Of a DNA stretch of 64,000 nt, positions 8,954 through 17,898 are shown in pieces. A model generated the notes under the pieces. The model saw only the letters and a list, made by a program, of their open reading frames with translations, was not told the DNA's origin and did not search any database. Positions within the stretch are counted from its first letter, which is position 1; the number at the start of each line of letters is the position of its first letter. Source of the DNA: Sphingomonas psychrolutea (GTDB taxonomy: Bacteria; Pseudomonadota; Alphaproteobacteria; Sphingomonadales; Sphingomonadaceae). Made by a program: the position numbers and the translations under genes. The stretch covers positions 248,001 to 312,000 of the forward strand of contig NZ_BMDW01000001.1 of the NCBI RefSeq assembly GCF_014636175.1, given 5' to 3'.

Positions 8954-9730
8954 ATGGGTCTCACGCGTTTCCGCACTTTGGGCGTGCTCCTGCTGCCGCT
9001 TGCCTTGCTGGCCTGCGCCAAGCGCGAGGAAGATCGTAATCTTGATTCGCTCGATAACGAATTGGTGGAGGCCGGATCGGGCGGCACCAATGTCAGCGAT
9101 CCCGCCATGACCAGCGCCTTGCACGATCAAATCATGGTCGATCCCGCCCTCGCGCAGCAATCCAATGCCGACAGCGTCCGCCCGCCAGCGCAGCCGTATT
9201 CGGGTGGCGTGCCCCCAGTCAGCATCGCGCAAACGCCGGGTGGCGCAACCACCGGCACCGCGACCAGCGAGACGATCAAGCCAGCCCCTGCGCCCGCGTC
9301 CAGGGATTGCCCCGAATGTCAGGCGGCGCGCGATTCACTCACGCTCGGCGCGCTCGCGTCGCGGCAGAGGGACAAGCGCACCAGCGGCTGTGCCGGTGCG
9401 CTGCGCTATTCGGCACGCTGGGCCGAGCGGCTCCCCGTCGATGTGCCGCTTTATCCCGGCGCACGCGTGGTCGAAGCGGCGGGTGCCGATACCGATGTGT
9501 GCCATTTGCGCGCGGTCACTTTTTCGACCTCGGCCAAGCTGCAGATCGTGCTCGACTGGTATTACACGCGCGTCACCACCAGCGGCTATTCGGCCGAGCA
9601 TCAGTCCGACGGGACCGAACATACGCTTGGCGGCACCCGCGACCGCGATGGCGGGGCGTATGTGCTGTCCCTGACCGGTCGTCGCGATGGCGGGACCGAC
9701 GTCGACCTGGTGGCCAATAACGGCGGCTGA
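8954..9730 (+). CDS. Predicted lipoprotein of unknown function
   Basis: 258 residues from ATG 8954 (ggag at 8939-8942); GTG 8918 and ATG 8927 are possible alternative starts. The signal ends in a lipobox 'LALLACAKREE' (Cys21), followed by a disordered Ser/Pro/Thr-rich stretch. A compact C-terminal domain from about residue 110 has a Cys-Pro-Glu-Cys motif and further cysteines, then 'LPVDVPLYPGARVVEAAGAD' and 'LQIVLDWYYTRVTTSGYSAE', which resembles the short repeats of secreted sphingomonad proteins. No enzymatic motif seen. Confidence 0.65.
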   Translation: MGLTRFRTLGVLLLPLALLACAKREEDRNLDSLDNELVEAGSGGTNVSDPAMTSALHDQIMVDPALAQQSNADSVRPPAQPYSGGVPPVSIAQTPGGATTGTATSETIKPAPAPASRDCPECQAARDSLTLGALASRQRDKRTSGCAGALRYSARWAERLPVDVPLYPGARVVEAAGADTDVCHLRAVTFSTSAKLQIVLDWYYTRVTTSGYSAEHQSDGTEHTLGGTRDRDGGAYVLSLTGRRDGGTDVDLVANNGG

Positions 9731-9786
9731 ACGCGCAAAATCTGCCCTAGGTTCTCAAAGGCGGCAATTCGCGCTAACAGCGCCCG

Positions 9787-10161
9787 ATGTACCAGCTTCT
9801 TTTTGTTATGACGGGCGGCGCGCTCGGCTCTGCCGCGCGCTTTCTCGTCGGGCGCGCAACGCTTCGCGGGTTCGGCCCGGATTTCCCCTATGGCACGCTG
9901 ACGGTGAACCTCGTCGGTGGTTTTGCGATGGGCGTGCTCGCCGCATTCCTCGCGCGGCATAGCGCCTCGGAGAATTGGCGGCTGCTGCTCGGCGTCGGCG
10001 TGCTCGGTGGGTTTACGACCTTTTCGGCCTTCTCGCTCGATGTCGTGACGATGATCGAGCGCGGCAGCCTCGGCGTGGCGCTCGGCTATGCGTTGCTGTC
10101 GGTGATCGGATCGGTCATCGCGCTATTTGCCGGCCTCACGCTCGTGCGGGTGGCGGCATGA
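9787..10161 (+). CDS. crcB: Fluoride ion channel/exporter
   Basis: 124 residues with four predicted transmembrane helices, the normal size for CrcB/FluC, a dimeric fluoride channel of the inner membrane. Family marks are the N-terminal 'GGALGSAARFLVGR', 'YGTLTVNLVGGFAMG' and 'GGFTTFSAFSLDVV', which contains the phenylalanine/threonine track. No fluoride riboswitch was recognised in the 56-bp upstream gap. The TGA stop overlaps the ATG of the pseudouridine synthase gene by 4 bp. Confidence 0.95.
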   Translation: MYQLLFVMTGGALGSAARFLVGRATLRGFGPDFPYGTLTVNLVGGFAMGVLAAFLARHSASENWRLLLGVGVLGGFTTFSAFSLDVVTMIERGSLGVALGYALLSVIGSVIALFAGLTLVRVAA

Positions 10162-11267
10162 GCGTCGCACCGTCCAAAGCGACCTCCGACGTCCGCCAGT
10201 TCAACGTCGGCGTCGATGATGACGGTATCCGGCTCGACCGCTGGTTCAAGCGGCATTTGCCCGACACCAGCTACACCACCGTCGCCAAATGGGCGCGCAC
10301 CGGGCAGCTCCGCATCGACGGCGCGCGCGCGAAACCCGGCGACCATGTCGTCACCGGCCAGTCGATTCGCGTGCCGCCGGCTGAACCGGTCCGCGTCGAT
10401 GCCCCGGTCAAGCGCGAGCGCCCGGCGCTCTCCGACGACGAAATCGCCTTTGCGCGCGAAATGGTCATCCACCGCGATGCGCAAGCGATCGTGCTCAACA
10501 AGCCGCCCGGCCTCGCCACGCAAGGCGGCACCAAGACGATCGAGCATGTCGATGGTCTGCTCGACGCGCTGCAGGATGACATGGACGGTCGCCCCAAGCT
10601 GGTCCACCGACTCGACAAGGATACCAGCGGCGCGCTGCTGATCGCGCGCACCGCGCGGGCAGCGGCCTATTTCTCCAAATCCTTCTCCTCGCGCACCGCG
10701 CGGAAGACCTATTGGGCGTTGGTCGTCGGCGTGCCCTCGATCGAGGATGGCATGATCGAATTGCCGATCGGCAAGCAGCCGGGATCGGGCGGCGAGAAGA
10801 TGCATGTCGACGAGAAGGAAGGCAGCCCGGCGCGGACGCGCTACCGCGTGATCGAAATGGCCGGCACGACGACCGCCTGGCTCGAACTGATCCCGTACAC
10901 CGGGCGCACGCATCAGCTACGCGTCCATCTCGCGGCGATCGGCCACCCGATTGTCGGCGATGGCAAGTACGGCGGACAGGCGGCGTTCCTGACCGGCAAT
11001 ATCTCGCGGAAAATGCACCTCCATTCGCGGCGCATCCGGATCGACCATCCCGATGGCGGCGCGATCAACGTGCAGGCCGAATTGCCGACGCACTTTGCCG
11101 AGAGCCTCAAGCAATTGGGGTTCGACGAAATGCTCGGCAACACGATGCCGCTCGAATCGCCCCCGCCGCCGACGCGCGCGGTGAAGAAGCAGCAGGCGCG
11201 CCAGCACGCCAAGACCGTCCGCAAGGACCGCAAGGGCGAACGGCGGCGGCGCGGCTCGTCGGATTGA
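10158..11267 (+). CDS. RluC/RluD-family 23S rRNA pseudouridine synthase
   Basis: 369 residues from ATG 10158 (overlapping the crcB stop). An N-terminal S4 RNA-binding domain (about residues 20-80) precedes the RluA-type catalytic domain, with the catalytic aspartate in 'KLVHRLDKDTSGALLIA' and 'YTGRTHQLRVHLAAIGHPI'. The enzyme isomerises uridines in 23S rRNA; assigning RluC rather than RluD is not safe from sequence alone. The last ~27 residues are strongly basic (Lys/Arg/Gln rich), probably an extra RNA-binding tail. Confidence 0.9.
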   Translation: MSVAPSKATSDVRQFNVGVDDDGIRLDRWFKRHLPDTSYTTVAKWARTGQLRIDGARAKPGDHVVTGQSIRVPPAEPVRVDAPVKRERPALSDDEIAFAREMVIHRDAQAIVLNKPPGLATQGGTKTIEHVDGLLDALQDDMDGRPKLVHRLDKDTSGALLIARTARAAAYFSKSFSSRTARKTYWALVVGVPSIEDGMIELPIGKQPGSGGEKMHVDEKEGSPARTRYRVIEMAGTTTAWLELIPYTGRTHQLRVHLAAIGHPIVGDGKYGGQAAFLTGNISRKMHLHSRRIRIDHPDGGAINVQAELPTHFAESLKQLGFDEMLGNTMPLESPPPPTRAVKKQQARQHAKTVRKDRKGERRRRGSSD

Positions 11268-11273
11268 GCTGAG

Positions 11274-11873
11274 ATGCACCCGAACCGCGCTTTCCGCTTC
11301 GCTGACGATGCGTCGATGCTTGCCTTTGCCGCGAAGCGGGGATTTGCGCACATCTTTGCGGGCACGCCCGAAGGTCCGATGGTCGCGCATGCGCCGATCA
11401 CGCCCTTCGACGGCGCCTTCCGCTTCCACGTCGCGCGGGGCAATCCGATTGCGCGGCATCTGGCCGGCGCGACTTTGCTGCTGAGCGTCAGCGATACCGA
11501 CGGCTATGTCAGCCCGAGCTGGTATGCCGATCCGATGGGTTCGACCCAAGTGCCGACCTGGAATTACGTCGCGATCGAAATCGTCGGTACGGCGCGGCTG
11601 CTTGACGATGCGGAACTGACCGCGCAGCTCGACACGCTCGCCACACTGCACGAACCGCGTGTTTCGCCCGAATTGCCGTGGACGCGGGCGAAGACCGATC
11701 CGGCCTATTTCGACAAATTGCTGAAGGCGATCGTCGGGTTCGAAGTAACGGTCGAGGCAGTGCGCGGTACGACCAAACTCAGCCAGCACCGGCCGCACGA
11801 GGACAATGTCGGTGTGATTGCGGGCTTGCACCGCAGCGGCAACCCTGCCCTTGCCGAGGCGATGGCGCGATGA
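11274..11873 (+). CDS. PaiB-family FMN-binding protein
   Basis: 199 residues, the usual length of PaiB-like proteins, which have a split-barrel FMN-binding fold. Characteristic stretches are 'MHPNRAFRFADDASMLAF', 'FHVARGNPIARHL', 'VSPSWYADP', 'VPTWNYVAIEIVGTARLL' and 'KLSQHRPHEDNVGVIAGL'. Bacillus PaiB is named a negative regulator of sporulation and protease genes; in proteobacteria the biological role is unclear. The stop overlaps the HAD phosphatase start (ATGA), so it belongs to the same operon. Confidence 0.88.
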   Translation: MHPNRAFRFADDASMLAFAAKRGFAHIFAGTPEGPMVAHAPITPFDGAFRFHVARGNPIARHLAGATLLLSVSDTDGYVSPSWYADPMGSTQVPTWNYVAIEIVGTARLLDDAELTAQLDTLATLHEPRVSPELPWTRAKTDPAYFDKLLKAIVGFEVTVEAVRGTTKLSQHRPHEDNVGVIAGLHRSGNPALAEAMAR

Positions 11874-12526
11874 ACAAGCTCGCGCTGTTCGATTGTGACG
11901 GGACGCTCGTCGACAGCCAGGACAATATCTGTCGCTCGGTCGAGGAAGCCTTTGTGCTTGCAGCGATTACCGTGCCGCCGCGCGCAGCGATCCGGCGGAT
12001 CGTCGGGTTGAGCCTGGTCGAGGCGATGCGCACGCTGCTTCCGGAGGGCGAGGATGGCCTGCACCGCAGCCTTGCCGAGGATTATAAGGCGGCGTTCTTT
12101 CGCATGCGCTCGTCCGGCGCGATGGCAGAGGAGCCGTTGTACGAGGGCATGATCGAGGTGCTCGACGCGCTGCAAGCCGATGGCTGGGTGCTCGGCGTGG
12201 CCACTGGCAAATCCGATCGCGGGCTCGCGCACATCCTCGCGCATCACAAGATCGCCACGCGCTTCGTGACGCTGCAAACCGCCGACCGGCATCCCTCCAA
12301 GCCGCATCCGTCCATGATCGAGACAGCGATGGCCGAATCGGGCGCAACGCCCGCCACAACGGTGATGATCGGCGATACGAGTTATGACATGCTGATGGCA
12401 CGCGCGGCGGGGGCACGCGCGCTTGGCGTCGCCTGGGGCTATCACCCTGTGGACGAGCTGACGGCTGCGGGCGCGCATGCCATCGCCGATGCGGTGGCTG
12501 CGCTGCCCCGGCTTGTCCGCGGTTAG
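11870..12526 (+). CDS. HAD-superfamily phosphatase (phosphoglycolate phosphatase-like)
   Basis: 218 residues. HAD motif I is 'LFDCDGTLVDSQ' with the nucleophile and acid/base aspartates, motif II the threonine in 'VLGVATGKSDRG', the lysine in 'HPSKPHPSMI' and motif IV 'MIGDTSYDMLMARAAGA'. The alpha-helical cap between motifs I and II fits the Gph-like subfamily. The precise phosphate ester is not predictable. It starts within the stop of the PaiB-like gene. Confidence 0.88.
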   Translation: MNKLALFDCDGTLVDSQDNICRSVEEAFVLAAITVPPRAAIRRIVGLSLVEAMRTLLPEGEDGLHRSLAEDYKAAFFRMRSSGAMAEEPLYEGMIEVLDALQADGWVLGVATGKSDRGLAHILAHHKIATRFVTLQTADRHPSKPHPSMIETAMAESGATPATTVMIGDTSYDMLMARAAGARALGVAWGYHPVDELTAAGAHAIADAVAALPRLVRG

Positions 12527-12538
12527 GAGAGCGAGACC

Positions 12539-12763
12539 GTGACTGACCCCGATGTACACGTGCGCAACCGCTATTTCGCGATCGTCGCGGCGCGGATCGG
12601 CGGGTCGGCGGGGGCGCTGCTCGGCCTCGTGCTGATCGCGCGCGCCGATGCGACGGTGCCCAAGGTGATCGGCACCGCGTTGGTACTGTCGGCGTTGCTG
12701 ATGATCGCGATCCTGCCGCGCGCGCTCGCGCGGCGCTGGCGGACGCCGCCGGGGGACGAATGA
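12539..12763 (+). CDS. Small two-helix membrane protein
   Basis: 74 residues from a GTG at 12539 with aggaga upstream. Two hydrophobic segments are seen, 'GGSAGALLGLVLIARA' and 'VIGTALVLSALLMIAILPRALA', with a basic C-terminus. Its stop overlaps the ATP12 start by 4 bp (ATGA), which supports it being a real translated gene between the HAD phosphatase and ATP12. No family recognised. Confidence 0.7.
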   Translation: MTDPDVHVRNRYFAIVAARIGGSAGALLGLVLIARADATVPKVIGTALVLSALLMIAILPRALARRWRTPPGDE

Positions 12764-13467
12764 AACGTTTCTGGACCACCGTTACCCTCGACCCAGACCG
12801 TGCGGTCTATCTCGACGGCAAGCCGGTACGCACGCCGGGGCGCGTGCCGCTGGCGCTGCCGACCGACGCGCTGGCCGAGGCGGTCGCGGCGGAATGGCGC
12901 GCGGTCACCGGCGAGATCGATCCGCGCGCGATGCCGCTGACCGGCCTCGCCAATGCAGCGATCGACCGGGTCGGCGCGGACCCGGCGCTGTTCGCGCGCG
13001 GCCTGGCGGCCTATGCCGAAAGCGACTTGCTCTGCTATCGCGCCGATGCGCCCGACGACCTCGTCGCGCGACAATTGGCTGCGTGGGACCCGCTGCTCGA
13101 TTGGGCGCGGGCGCGCTACGACGTGCGTATCGAAACCGCGACCGGAATTCTCCACCGCGCGCAGCCCGCGGCCACGCTTGCGCGTCTCGGCGAGGCGATC
13201 GCGGCGCGCGATGCCTTTGCGCTCGCCGCGCTGTCGCCGATCGTCACGATCGGGGGCTCGCTGATCGCCGCGCTCGCGCTGGCGGAAGGCGCGGCGACGC
13301 CCGAACAGGTGTGGGACACGATGATGCTCGATGAGGATTATCAGGCCGAACGCTGGGGCCGCGACCCGCTCGCCGCCGCCGGGATCGAAGCGCGGCAGCG
13401 CGATTTCGCTGCCGGGGTGCGCTTCCTATTTCTCGGGCAGCCTATTTCTCAGGGAGCCGGCGGATGA
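12760..13467 (+). CDS. ATP12-family F1-ATPase assembly chaperone
   Basis: 235 residues. The start 'MKRFWTTVTLDPDRAVYLDGKPVRTP' style matches alphaproteobacterial ATP12 proteins, with 'LAEAVAAEWRA', 'MPLTGLANAAIDRV', 'YAESDLLCYRAD', 'WDPLLDWARARY', 'GSLIAALALAEG' and 'DEDYQAERWGRD'. ATP12 binds F1 alpha subunits during ATP synthase assembly and is characteristic of mitochondria and alphaproteobacteria. The 3' end overlaps the converging gmk by 26 bp. Confidence 0.92.
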   Translation: MKRFWTTVTLDPDRAVYLDGKPVRTPGRVPLALPTDALAEAVAAEWRAVTGEIDPRAMPLTGLANAAIDRVGADPALFARGLAAYAESDLLCYRADAPDDLVARQLAAWDPLLDWARARYDVRIETATGILHRAQPAATLARLGEAIAARDAFALAALSPIVTIGGSLIAALALAEGAATPEQVWDTMMLDEDYQAERWGRDPLAAAGIEARQRDFAAGVRFLFLGQPISQGAGG

Positions 13468-14098
13468 AGCCGATCATCCCGCGCTGGCGTGAGCGCTTGA
13501 GCCGCTCGGCGGTGAGGATCGTCTGGACGCAGTCGTAGCAATCGTCGAGATCGTCGTTGACCAGCACATAATCATAGCCATCCCAATGGCTCACCTCGGA
13601 CAGCGCACGGTCCATGCGCCGGTCGATCACCTCCTGCGTATCAGTCGCGCGATCCTCGAGCCGCTGGCGCAGCGTCTTGAGGCCGGGCGGCAGGATGAAG
13701 ACGCGGACGACATCGCCGCCCGCCAGCTGGAAGAGCTGCTGCGCGCCCTGCCAATCGATGTCGAACAAGATGTCCTGGCCGGTCTCGAGATCCTTGAACA
13801 CCGTATCGCGCGGCGTGCCGTAGCGTTGATCGAACACGCGCGCCCATTCGAGGAACTGGTCATCCTCCGCCATGCCGCGGAAGGTTTCCTTATCGACGAA
13901 GTGATAATCCTTGCCCTCGACCTCGCCCGGGCGCGGCGAGCGGGTGGTATAGGACACCGACATTTTGAGCTTGTTGCGCTCTTCCTTGAGCAGCCGGTTG
14001 GCGATCGTCGATTTGCCCGCGCCCGACGGCGAGGACAGAACGAACATCAGCCCGCGGCGCTTGAAGCTCTTGGGCTGGGAAGATCGGTGGTCGGCCAT
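13442..14098 (-). CDS. gmk: Guanylate kinase
   Basis: 218 residues, normal length. It phosphorylates GMP to GDP with ATP. The P-loop is 'LSSPSGAGKSTIANRLL' (about residues 22-38), followed by 'VSYTTRSPRPGEVEGKDYHF', the GMP-binding 'FLEWARVFDQRYGTP' and 'DIDWQGAQQL'. It converges with the ATP12 gene, sharing 26 bp at the 3' ends, so each stop codon lies inside the other gene. Confidence 0.97.
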   Translation of the reverse strand: MADHRSSQPKSFKRRGLMFVLSSPSGAGKSTIANRLLKEERNKLKMSVSYTTRSPRPGEVEGKDYHFVDKETFRGMAEDDQFLEWARVFDQRYGTPRDTVFKDLETGQDILFDIDWQGAQQLFQLAGGDVVRVFILPPGLKTLRQRLEDRATDTQEVIDRRMDRALSEVSHWDGYDYVLVNDDLDDCYDCVQTILTAERLKRSRQRGMIGFIRRLPEK

Positions 14099-14146
14099 GA
14101 CCGCCCTTGGCGCGGACGCGCCATACCCGTCAAGAGCGCGGCCTGC

Positions 14147-14368
14147 TTACCGGCCAGGCAAATCCGCGCCCAACACCTGATCCTTCAGCTTGCCAAGCCC
14201 GCGCAGCACCAGCCAGCCGGTGGCGAAGGTCAGCGCGAGCGGGATTGCCGCTTTGACGACATTGGCGGCGATCGCGCCCGTGAACGCGCCGTCGACGCTG
14301 CTGTCGTCGCCGCTCGACCCGTCGATCGCGCTGCCGATGGCTGCACCGATAATCGTCGTGAAACTCAT
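14147..14368 (-). CDS. Small hypothetical protein with one membrane helix
   Basis: 73 residues from ATG 14368, supported by ggag 8 nt upstream on the minus strand. The N-terminal half is Gly/Ala/Ser/Asp-rich ('IIGAAIGSAIDGSSGDDSS'); the second half has a transmembrane-like segment 'AIPLALTFATGWLVLRGLGK'. No named family recognised. It lies between fumC and gmk on the same strand and could be cotranscribed with gmk, from which it is 48 bp distant. Confidence 0.5.
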   Translation of the reverse strand: MSFTTIIGAAIGSAIDGSSGDDSSVDGAFTGAIAANVVKAAIPLALTFATGWLVLRGLGKLKDQVLGADLPGR

Positions 14369-14429
14369 GCTTTTTCTCCGCTTCGTGCCCCGCTGAAAGC
14401 GCGACGGACGATATGGTTCCGAAACGGCT

Positions 14430-15815
14430 TCACACCATCGTTTCGGGGCGCACGAGCCGATCGAAGGTCGCGGCATCGACCAACCCGAGCGCAAGCCCCG
14501 CTTCCTTGAGCGTCAGCCCCTCGGCCAGCGCATGTTTGGCGATCTTGGCGGCATTGTCATAGCCGATCTCGGGCGCGAGCGCAGTGACGAGCATCAGCGA
14601 GCGATCAACCAGTTCGGCGATGCGCGCGCGATTCGGCTCGATCCCTTCGATGCAGCGCTCGGCAAAACTCGCCATGCCGACGCTGAGCAAAGCGATCGAG
14701 CGGATTACGTTCGCGCCGATCAGCGGCATGAACACGTTTAACTCGAAATGTCCTTGCATCCCGCCGACCGTGACAGCGCCATTATTGCCGATAACCTGCG
14801 CGGCGACCATCGTCAGGCTTTCACATTGCGTAGGATTGACCTTGCCCGGCATGATCGAGCTGCCCGGTTCGTTCGCGGGAAGCGACAATTCGCCCAAGCC
14901 GGAGCGCGGGCCGGAGCCGAGCAAGCGGATGTCATTGGCGATCTTGGTCAGCGCCACCGCCAGCGTGTTGAGCGCGCCATGGAAGAAAACGAGGCTATCC
15001 TTGGCGGCGAGTTGCTCGAATTTGTTGGGTGCGCTTTCGAACTGCGTACCGGCGATCTCGCTGATTGCGGCGGTCATGTCCTCCGCCCAGCGCGCGGGCG
15101 CGTTCAAGCCAGTGCCGACTGCCGTGCCGCCGATCGCAAGCTTGCGCAGATCGCCATCGATCGCGCCCAGAATGCGCTGGCGGCAGCTCGCGAGCTGGGC
15201 GGCATAGCCACCGAACTCCTGCCCCAGCGTGAGCGGCGTCGCATCCTGCGTGTGGGTCCGGCCGATCTTGACGATGTCGGCCCAGGCGTCGGCCTTGGCA
15301 GCCAGCGCAGCGGTGAGCTGGTCGAGCGCGGGCAGCAGCGCAACCTCGGTCGCCAGCACCGCCGCGACGTGGAGCGCGGTCGGGAAGCTGTCGTTCGACG
15401 ACTGGCTCATATTGACGTGATCGTTGGGGTGGACCGGCGCCTTGCCGCCGCGCGTGCCGGTGAGCAGTTCGTTGGCGCGGCCCGCGATCACTTCATTGAC
15501 GTTCATGTTCGATTGCGTGCCGCTGCCGGTCTGCCAGATGACAAGCGGGAATTGGTCGTCATGGGTTCCCGCGACGACCTCCGCCACCGCCGTCTCGATC
15601 GCATCGGCGATTTCGGCAGGCAGGCCGTGGGAGCGACTCACGCGCGCCGCGGCTTGCTTCACCAAAGCGAGCGCGTGGATGATCGCAAGCGGCATCCGCT
15701 CGCTTGCCGGAAAGGGGAAATTCTCGATCGAACGCTGCGTCTGCGCGCCCCAATAGGCGCTGGCCGGGACTTCGATGCCCCCGAGCGAATCGGTTTCGGT
15801 GCGGGTTTCGGGCAT
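14430..15815 (-). CDS. fumC: Fumarate hydratase, class II
   Basis: 461 residues, normal length for the oxygen-stable, iron-free fumarase that interconverts fumarate and malate in the TCA cycle. The superfamily signature is '[15 protein letters not shown]'; others are '[13 protein letters not shown]', '[14 protein letters not shown]', '[14 protein letters not shown]' and '[18 protein letters not shown]'. The 245 bp upstream (15816-16060) show nothing I could support. Confidence 0.97.
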   Translation of the reverse strand: MPETRTETDSLGGIEVPASAYWGAQTQRSIENFPFPASERMPLAIIHALALVKQAAARVSRSHGLPAEIADAIETAVAEVVAGTHDDQFPLVIWQTGSGTQSNMNVNEVIAGRANELLTGTRGGKAPVHPNDHVNMSQSSNDSFPTALHVAAVLATEVALLPALDQLTAALAAKADAWADIVKIGRTHTQDATPLTLGQEFGGYAAQLASCRQRILGAIDGDLRKLAIGGTAVGTGLNAPARWAEDMTAAISEIAGTQFESAPNKFEQLAAKDSLVFFHGALNTLAVALTKIANDIRLLGSGPRSGLGELSLPANEPGSSIMPGKVNPTQCESLTMVAAQVIGNNGAVTVGGMQGHFELNVFMPLIGANVIRSIALLSVGMASFAERCIEGIEPNRARIAELVDRSLMLVTALAPEIGYDNAAKIAKHALAEGLTLKEAGLALGLVDAATFDRLVRPETMV

Positions 15816-16060
15816 TTTTACCTCCGGGTGCCGGGCGCTAAAGTCGCTAGGTTAGGCGAAATGCCTTTGCGAAAGCCATCGAAGGGACGCTCGGCGTGAC
15901 CGGCTGAAGGCGTGATTGGAGGAATGGATGAAGGGGCTGGTTCAGGACGCGGCGCATGGCGACTCGTGTAGCGCAGAGTGGCGTGTGTAGGACAGGGGTT
16001 GCCTGTGTCGTTTGGATTTGGATGTCGGAATCGCCCCGAAAGCGGACCAAAGCAGCGGCG

Positions 16061-16378
16061 CTAACCGCCTTGCATCTGTCCCGGCATACTCGATCGATCG
16101 TTGAACGCGCCGAAAATCGGGTCCCACTCTTTGATCGTCATGTTCTCGATCAGGCCGTGTTCGGCAAAAGGATCGCTTGCGATTAAGCCTTCCACCGTCG
16201 AACGGTCGGGTGCCGTCATTATGAGCAAGGCCGATTTGCAAAGCGCCGTTGTTATTGGCCCCGAGGCGAGCAGAGACCCATCTTTCAGCCGTTCCTGTAA
16301 CCAAACGACGTGAGGCATCACGTGCTGGATCCAGCCCGCTTCGTTCGGGTGGTCATAGGTGACGGTAAATAGTGGCAT
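16061..16378 (-). CDS. YciI-family protein
   Basis: 105 residues from ATG 16378, the usual size. YciI-like proteins are small ferredoxin-like-fold dimers with a conserved His/Asp pair; the family start pattern 'MPLFTVTYDHPNEAG' and the later 'GSLLASGPI', 'ALLIMTAPDRSTVEGLIASDPF' and 'TIKEWDPIFGAF' fit. Function is unsettled; some members are dehydrochlorinase-like. An upstream in-frame extension to 16438 lacks family character. The 248 bp up to sspB (16379-16626) hold a small hairpin near 16599-16620 but no gene I support. Confidence 0.82.
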   Translation of the reverse strand: MPLFTVTYDHPNEAGWIQHVMPHVVWLQERLKDGSLLASGPITTALCKSALLIMTAPDRSTVEGLIASDPFAEHGLIENMTIKEWDPIFGAFNDRSSMPGQMQGG

Positions 16379-16626
16379 GGGCAAAATCTCTTTCCCGATG
16401 GTGCACAGCTGTCGCGCTGCGCGAAGGATAACGTCCACCAGAAACGACGTTCAATCCTGTTGCCTAGTTACGAGAGGAAATCCCGTTTCAGTTCGGTCAT
16501 GGCCTGAACGATGCGGGGCACCGTCTCCCGGAACGGCATCGGACGGGAGCGGAGGTGCCGCCGCGCCGACCGGGCGTTCGCGTCGCTTGCGCGACCGGCG
16601 ATTAGCGTTCGCTAATCACCTCGCTC

Positions 16627-17109
16627 CTATTTCTTCCGCTTGAAATCCACCGCGACGACGTTCGAGCCATCCTCGACCGGCACATGCGTCGGGCCGTCAT
16701 TCTCGGCTTCGTCATGCGGTTCGGGGCCATCAGGGCCTTCCTGCGCCTGAAAGCGCAGTTCGAAATTGACCGCGGGATCGTGAAACCCGGTGATCGCCGA
16801 ATAGGGGATGATCAGTTTCGACGGAATCTGGTTGAAGCTCAGCCCGACCGAGAAGCGTTCGTCATCGACGACCAGATCCCAATATTTGTTCTGCATGACG
16901 ATCGTCATTTCATCGGGAAAGCGTTCCATCAGGCGCTTGGGGATGTCGACCCCCGGCGCCTGCGTCTTGAACGTCACGTAGAAATGATGATCGCCCGGCA
17001 ACCCGCCATTCGCCGCGACCGAGCCGAGCACGCGCCCGACCACCGCGCGCAGCGCCTCCTGGACGATGTCATCGTAGGGAATCAGGCTATCGGGAAGGCC
17101 ATCGCTCAT
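16627..17109 (-). CDS. sspB: SspB-family ClpXP proteolysis adaptor
   Basis: 160 residues, typical of the alphaproteobacterial SspB, which tethers ssrA-tagged and other substrates to ClpXP. Seen are 'LIPYDDIVQEALRAVVGRVL', 'HHFYVTFKTQAPGVDIP', 'LMERFPDEMTIVMQNKYWDL', 'FSVGLSFNQIPSKLIIPYSAI' and 'FHDPAVNFELRFQ'. An acidic linker leads to the C-terminal 'VVAVDFKRKK', the short basic/hydrophobic tail that docks on ClpX. It is divergent from hisB with about 71 bp between starts. Confidence 0.93.
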   Translation of the reverse strand: MSDGLPDSLIPYDDIVQEALRAVVGRVLGSVAANGGLPGDHHFYVTFKTQAPGVDIPKRLMERFPDEMTIVMQNKYWDLVVDDERFSVGLSFNQIPSKLIIPYSAITGFHDPAVNFELRFQAQEGPDGPEPHDEAENDGPTHVPVEDGSNVVAVDFKRKK

Positions 17110-17180
17110 GTGCCCTTGGGTAGCGCGGTTTGCAGGCGGGTCAAGATTGCATGGTCGGGCGCAGCCGCTATTGGGGGCGC

Positions 17181-17780
17181 ATGACCACGCCCGCGCGCAC
17201 CGCCACCATCAGCCGCCGCACCAGCGAAACGTCGATCGACGTGACCGTCAATCTCGACGGGACCGGCGCGTACACGATTTCGACCGGAATCGGCTTTTTT
17301 GATCACATGCTCGAACAGCTCAGCCGCCACTCGCTGATCGACCTCGATGTGAAAACCGTCGGCGACCTGCATATCGACCAGCATCACACGGTCGAGGATA
17401 CCGGCCTGGCGATCGGCGCGGCGATCCTGAAGGCGCTGGGCGAGAAGCGCGGGATCCGGCGCTATGCCGATGCGCTGTCGCCAATGGACGAGACGCTGAC
17501 GCGCGTTGCGATCGATATCTCCGGGCGGCCGTTCCTAGTGTGGAAGACCGAATTTTCGCAGAAGCGCCTGGGCGAAATGGATACCGAAATGTTCGAGCAT
17601 TTCTTCCATTCCTTCGCGCAGGAAGCGGGCCTTACGCTGCACATCGAGACGCTGTACGGCGCGAACAACCATCATATCGCCGAGGCGGCGTTCAAGGGCG
17701 TCGCGCGGGCGTTGCGCGAAGCGGTCGAGATCGACCCGCGCAAGGCGGGGGTAATTCCGAGCACCAAGGGGACGTTGTGA
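17181..17780 (+). CDS. hisB: Imidazoleglycerol-phosphate dehydratase
   Basis: 199 residues from ATG 17181, the length of the monofunctional enzyme (no phosphatase domain as in E. coli HisB). It dehydrates imidazoleglycerol phosphate in histidine synthesis using Mn ions. Metal-binding motifs are '[14 protein letters not shown]', '[19 protein letters not shown]' and '[20 protein letters not shown]'. It opens the his run; a palindromic repeat fills the gap to hisH. Confidence 0.97.
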   Translation: MTTPARTATISRRTSETSIDVTVNLDGTGAYTISTGIGFFDHMLEQLSRHSLIDLDVKTVGDLHIDQHHTVEDTGLAIGAAILKALGEKRGIRRYADALSPMDETLTRVAIDISGRPFLVWKTEFSQKRLGEMDTEMFEHFFHSFAQEAGLTLHIETLYGANNHHIAEAAFKGVARALREAVEIDPRKAGVIPSTKGTL

Positions 17781-17808
17781 TGTCGCTGCTGCGCCCTTCC
17801 CCCACTCC

Positions 17809-17889
17809 GTCACCCCAGCGAAGGCTGGGGTCTCCCTGTAATGCGCGATCCCACAGCCCCACAAAGACCCCAGCCTTCGCTGGGGCGAC
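17809..17889. repeat. Palindromic repeat between hisB and hisH
   Basis: 25-nt arms at 17809-17833 and 17865-17889 are near-perfectly complementary (gtcaccccagcgaaggctgg... and its reverse), each with an internal hairpin. It ends 9 bp before the hisH GTG start. Confidence 0.88.
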
Positions 17890-17898
17890 GTTGGCGGC

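Noticed and set aside
9731..9786. Fluoride riboswitch before crcB
   Set aside because: The 56-bp leader has no recognisable crcB-motif core.
15816..16060. Small ORFs upstream of fumC
   Set aside because: Short frames with no ribosome-binding site, motif or plausible composition.
16599..16620. Hairpin gattagc-gttc-gctaatc as a terminator for sspB
   Set aside because: The stem lies at the right place for a minus-strand terminator, but it is only 7 bp and no T-run follows on that strand.
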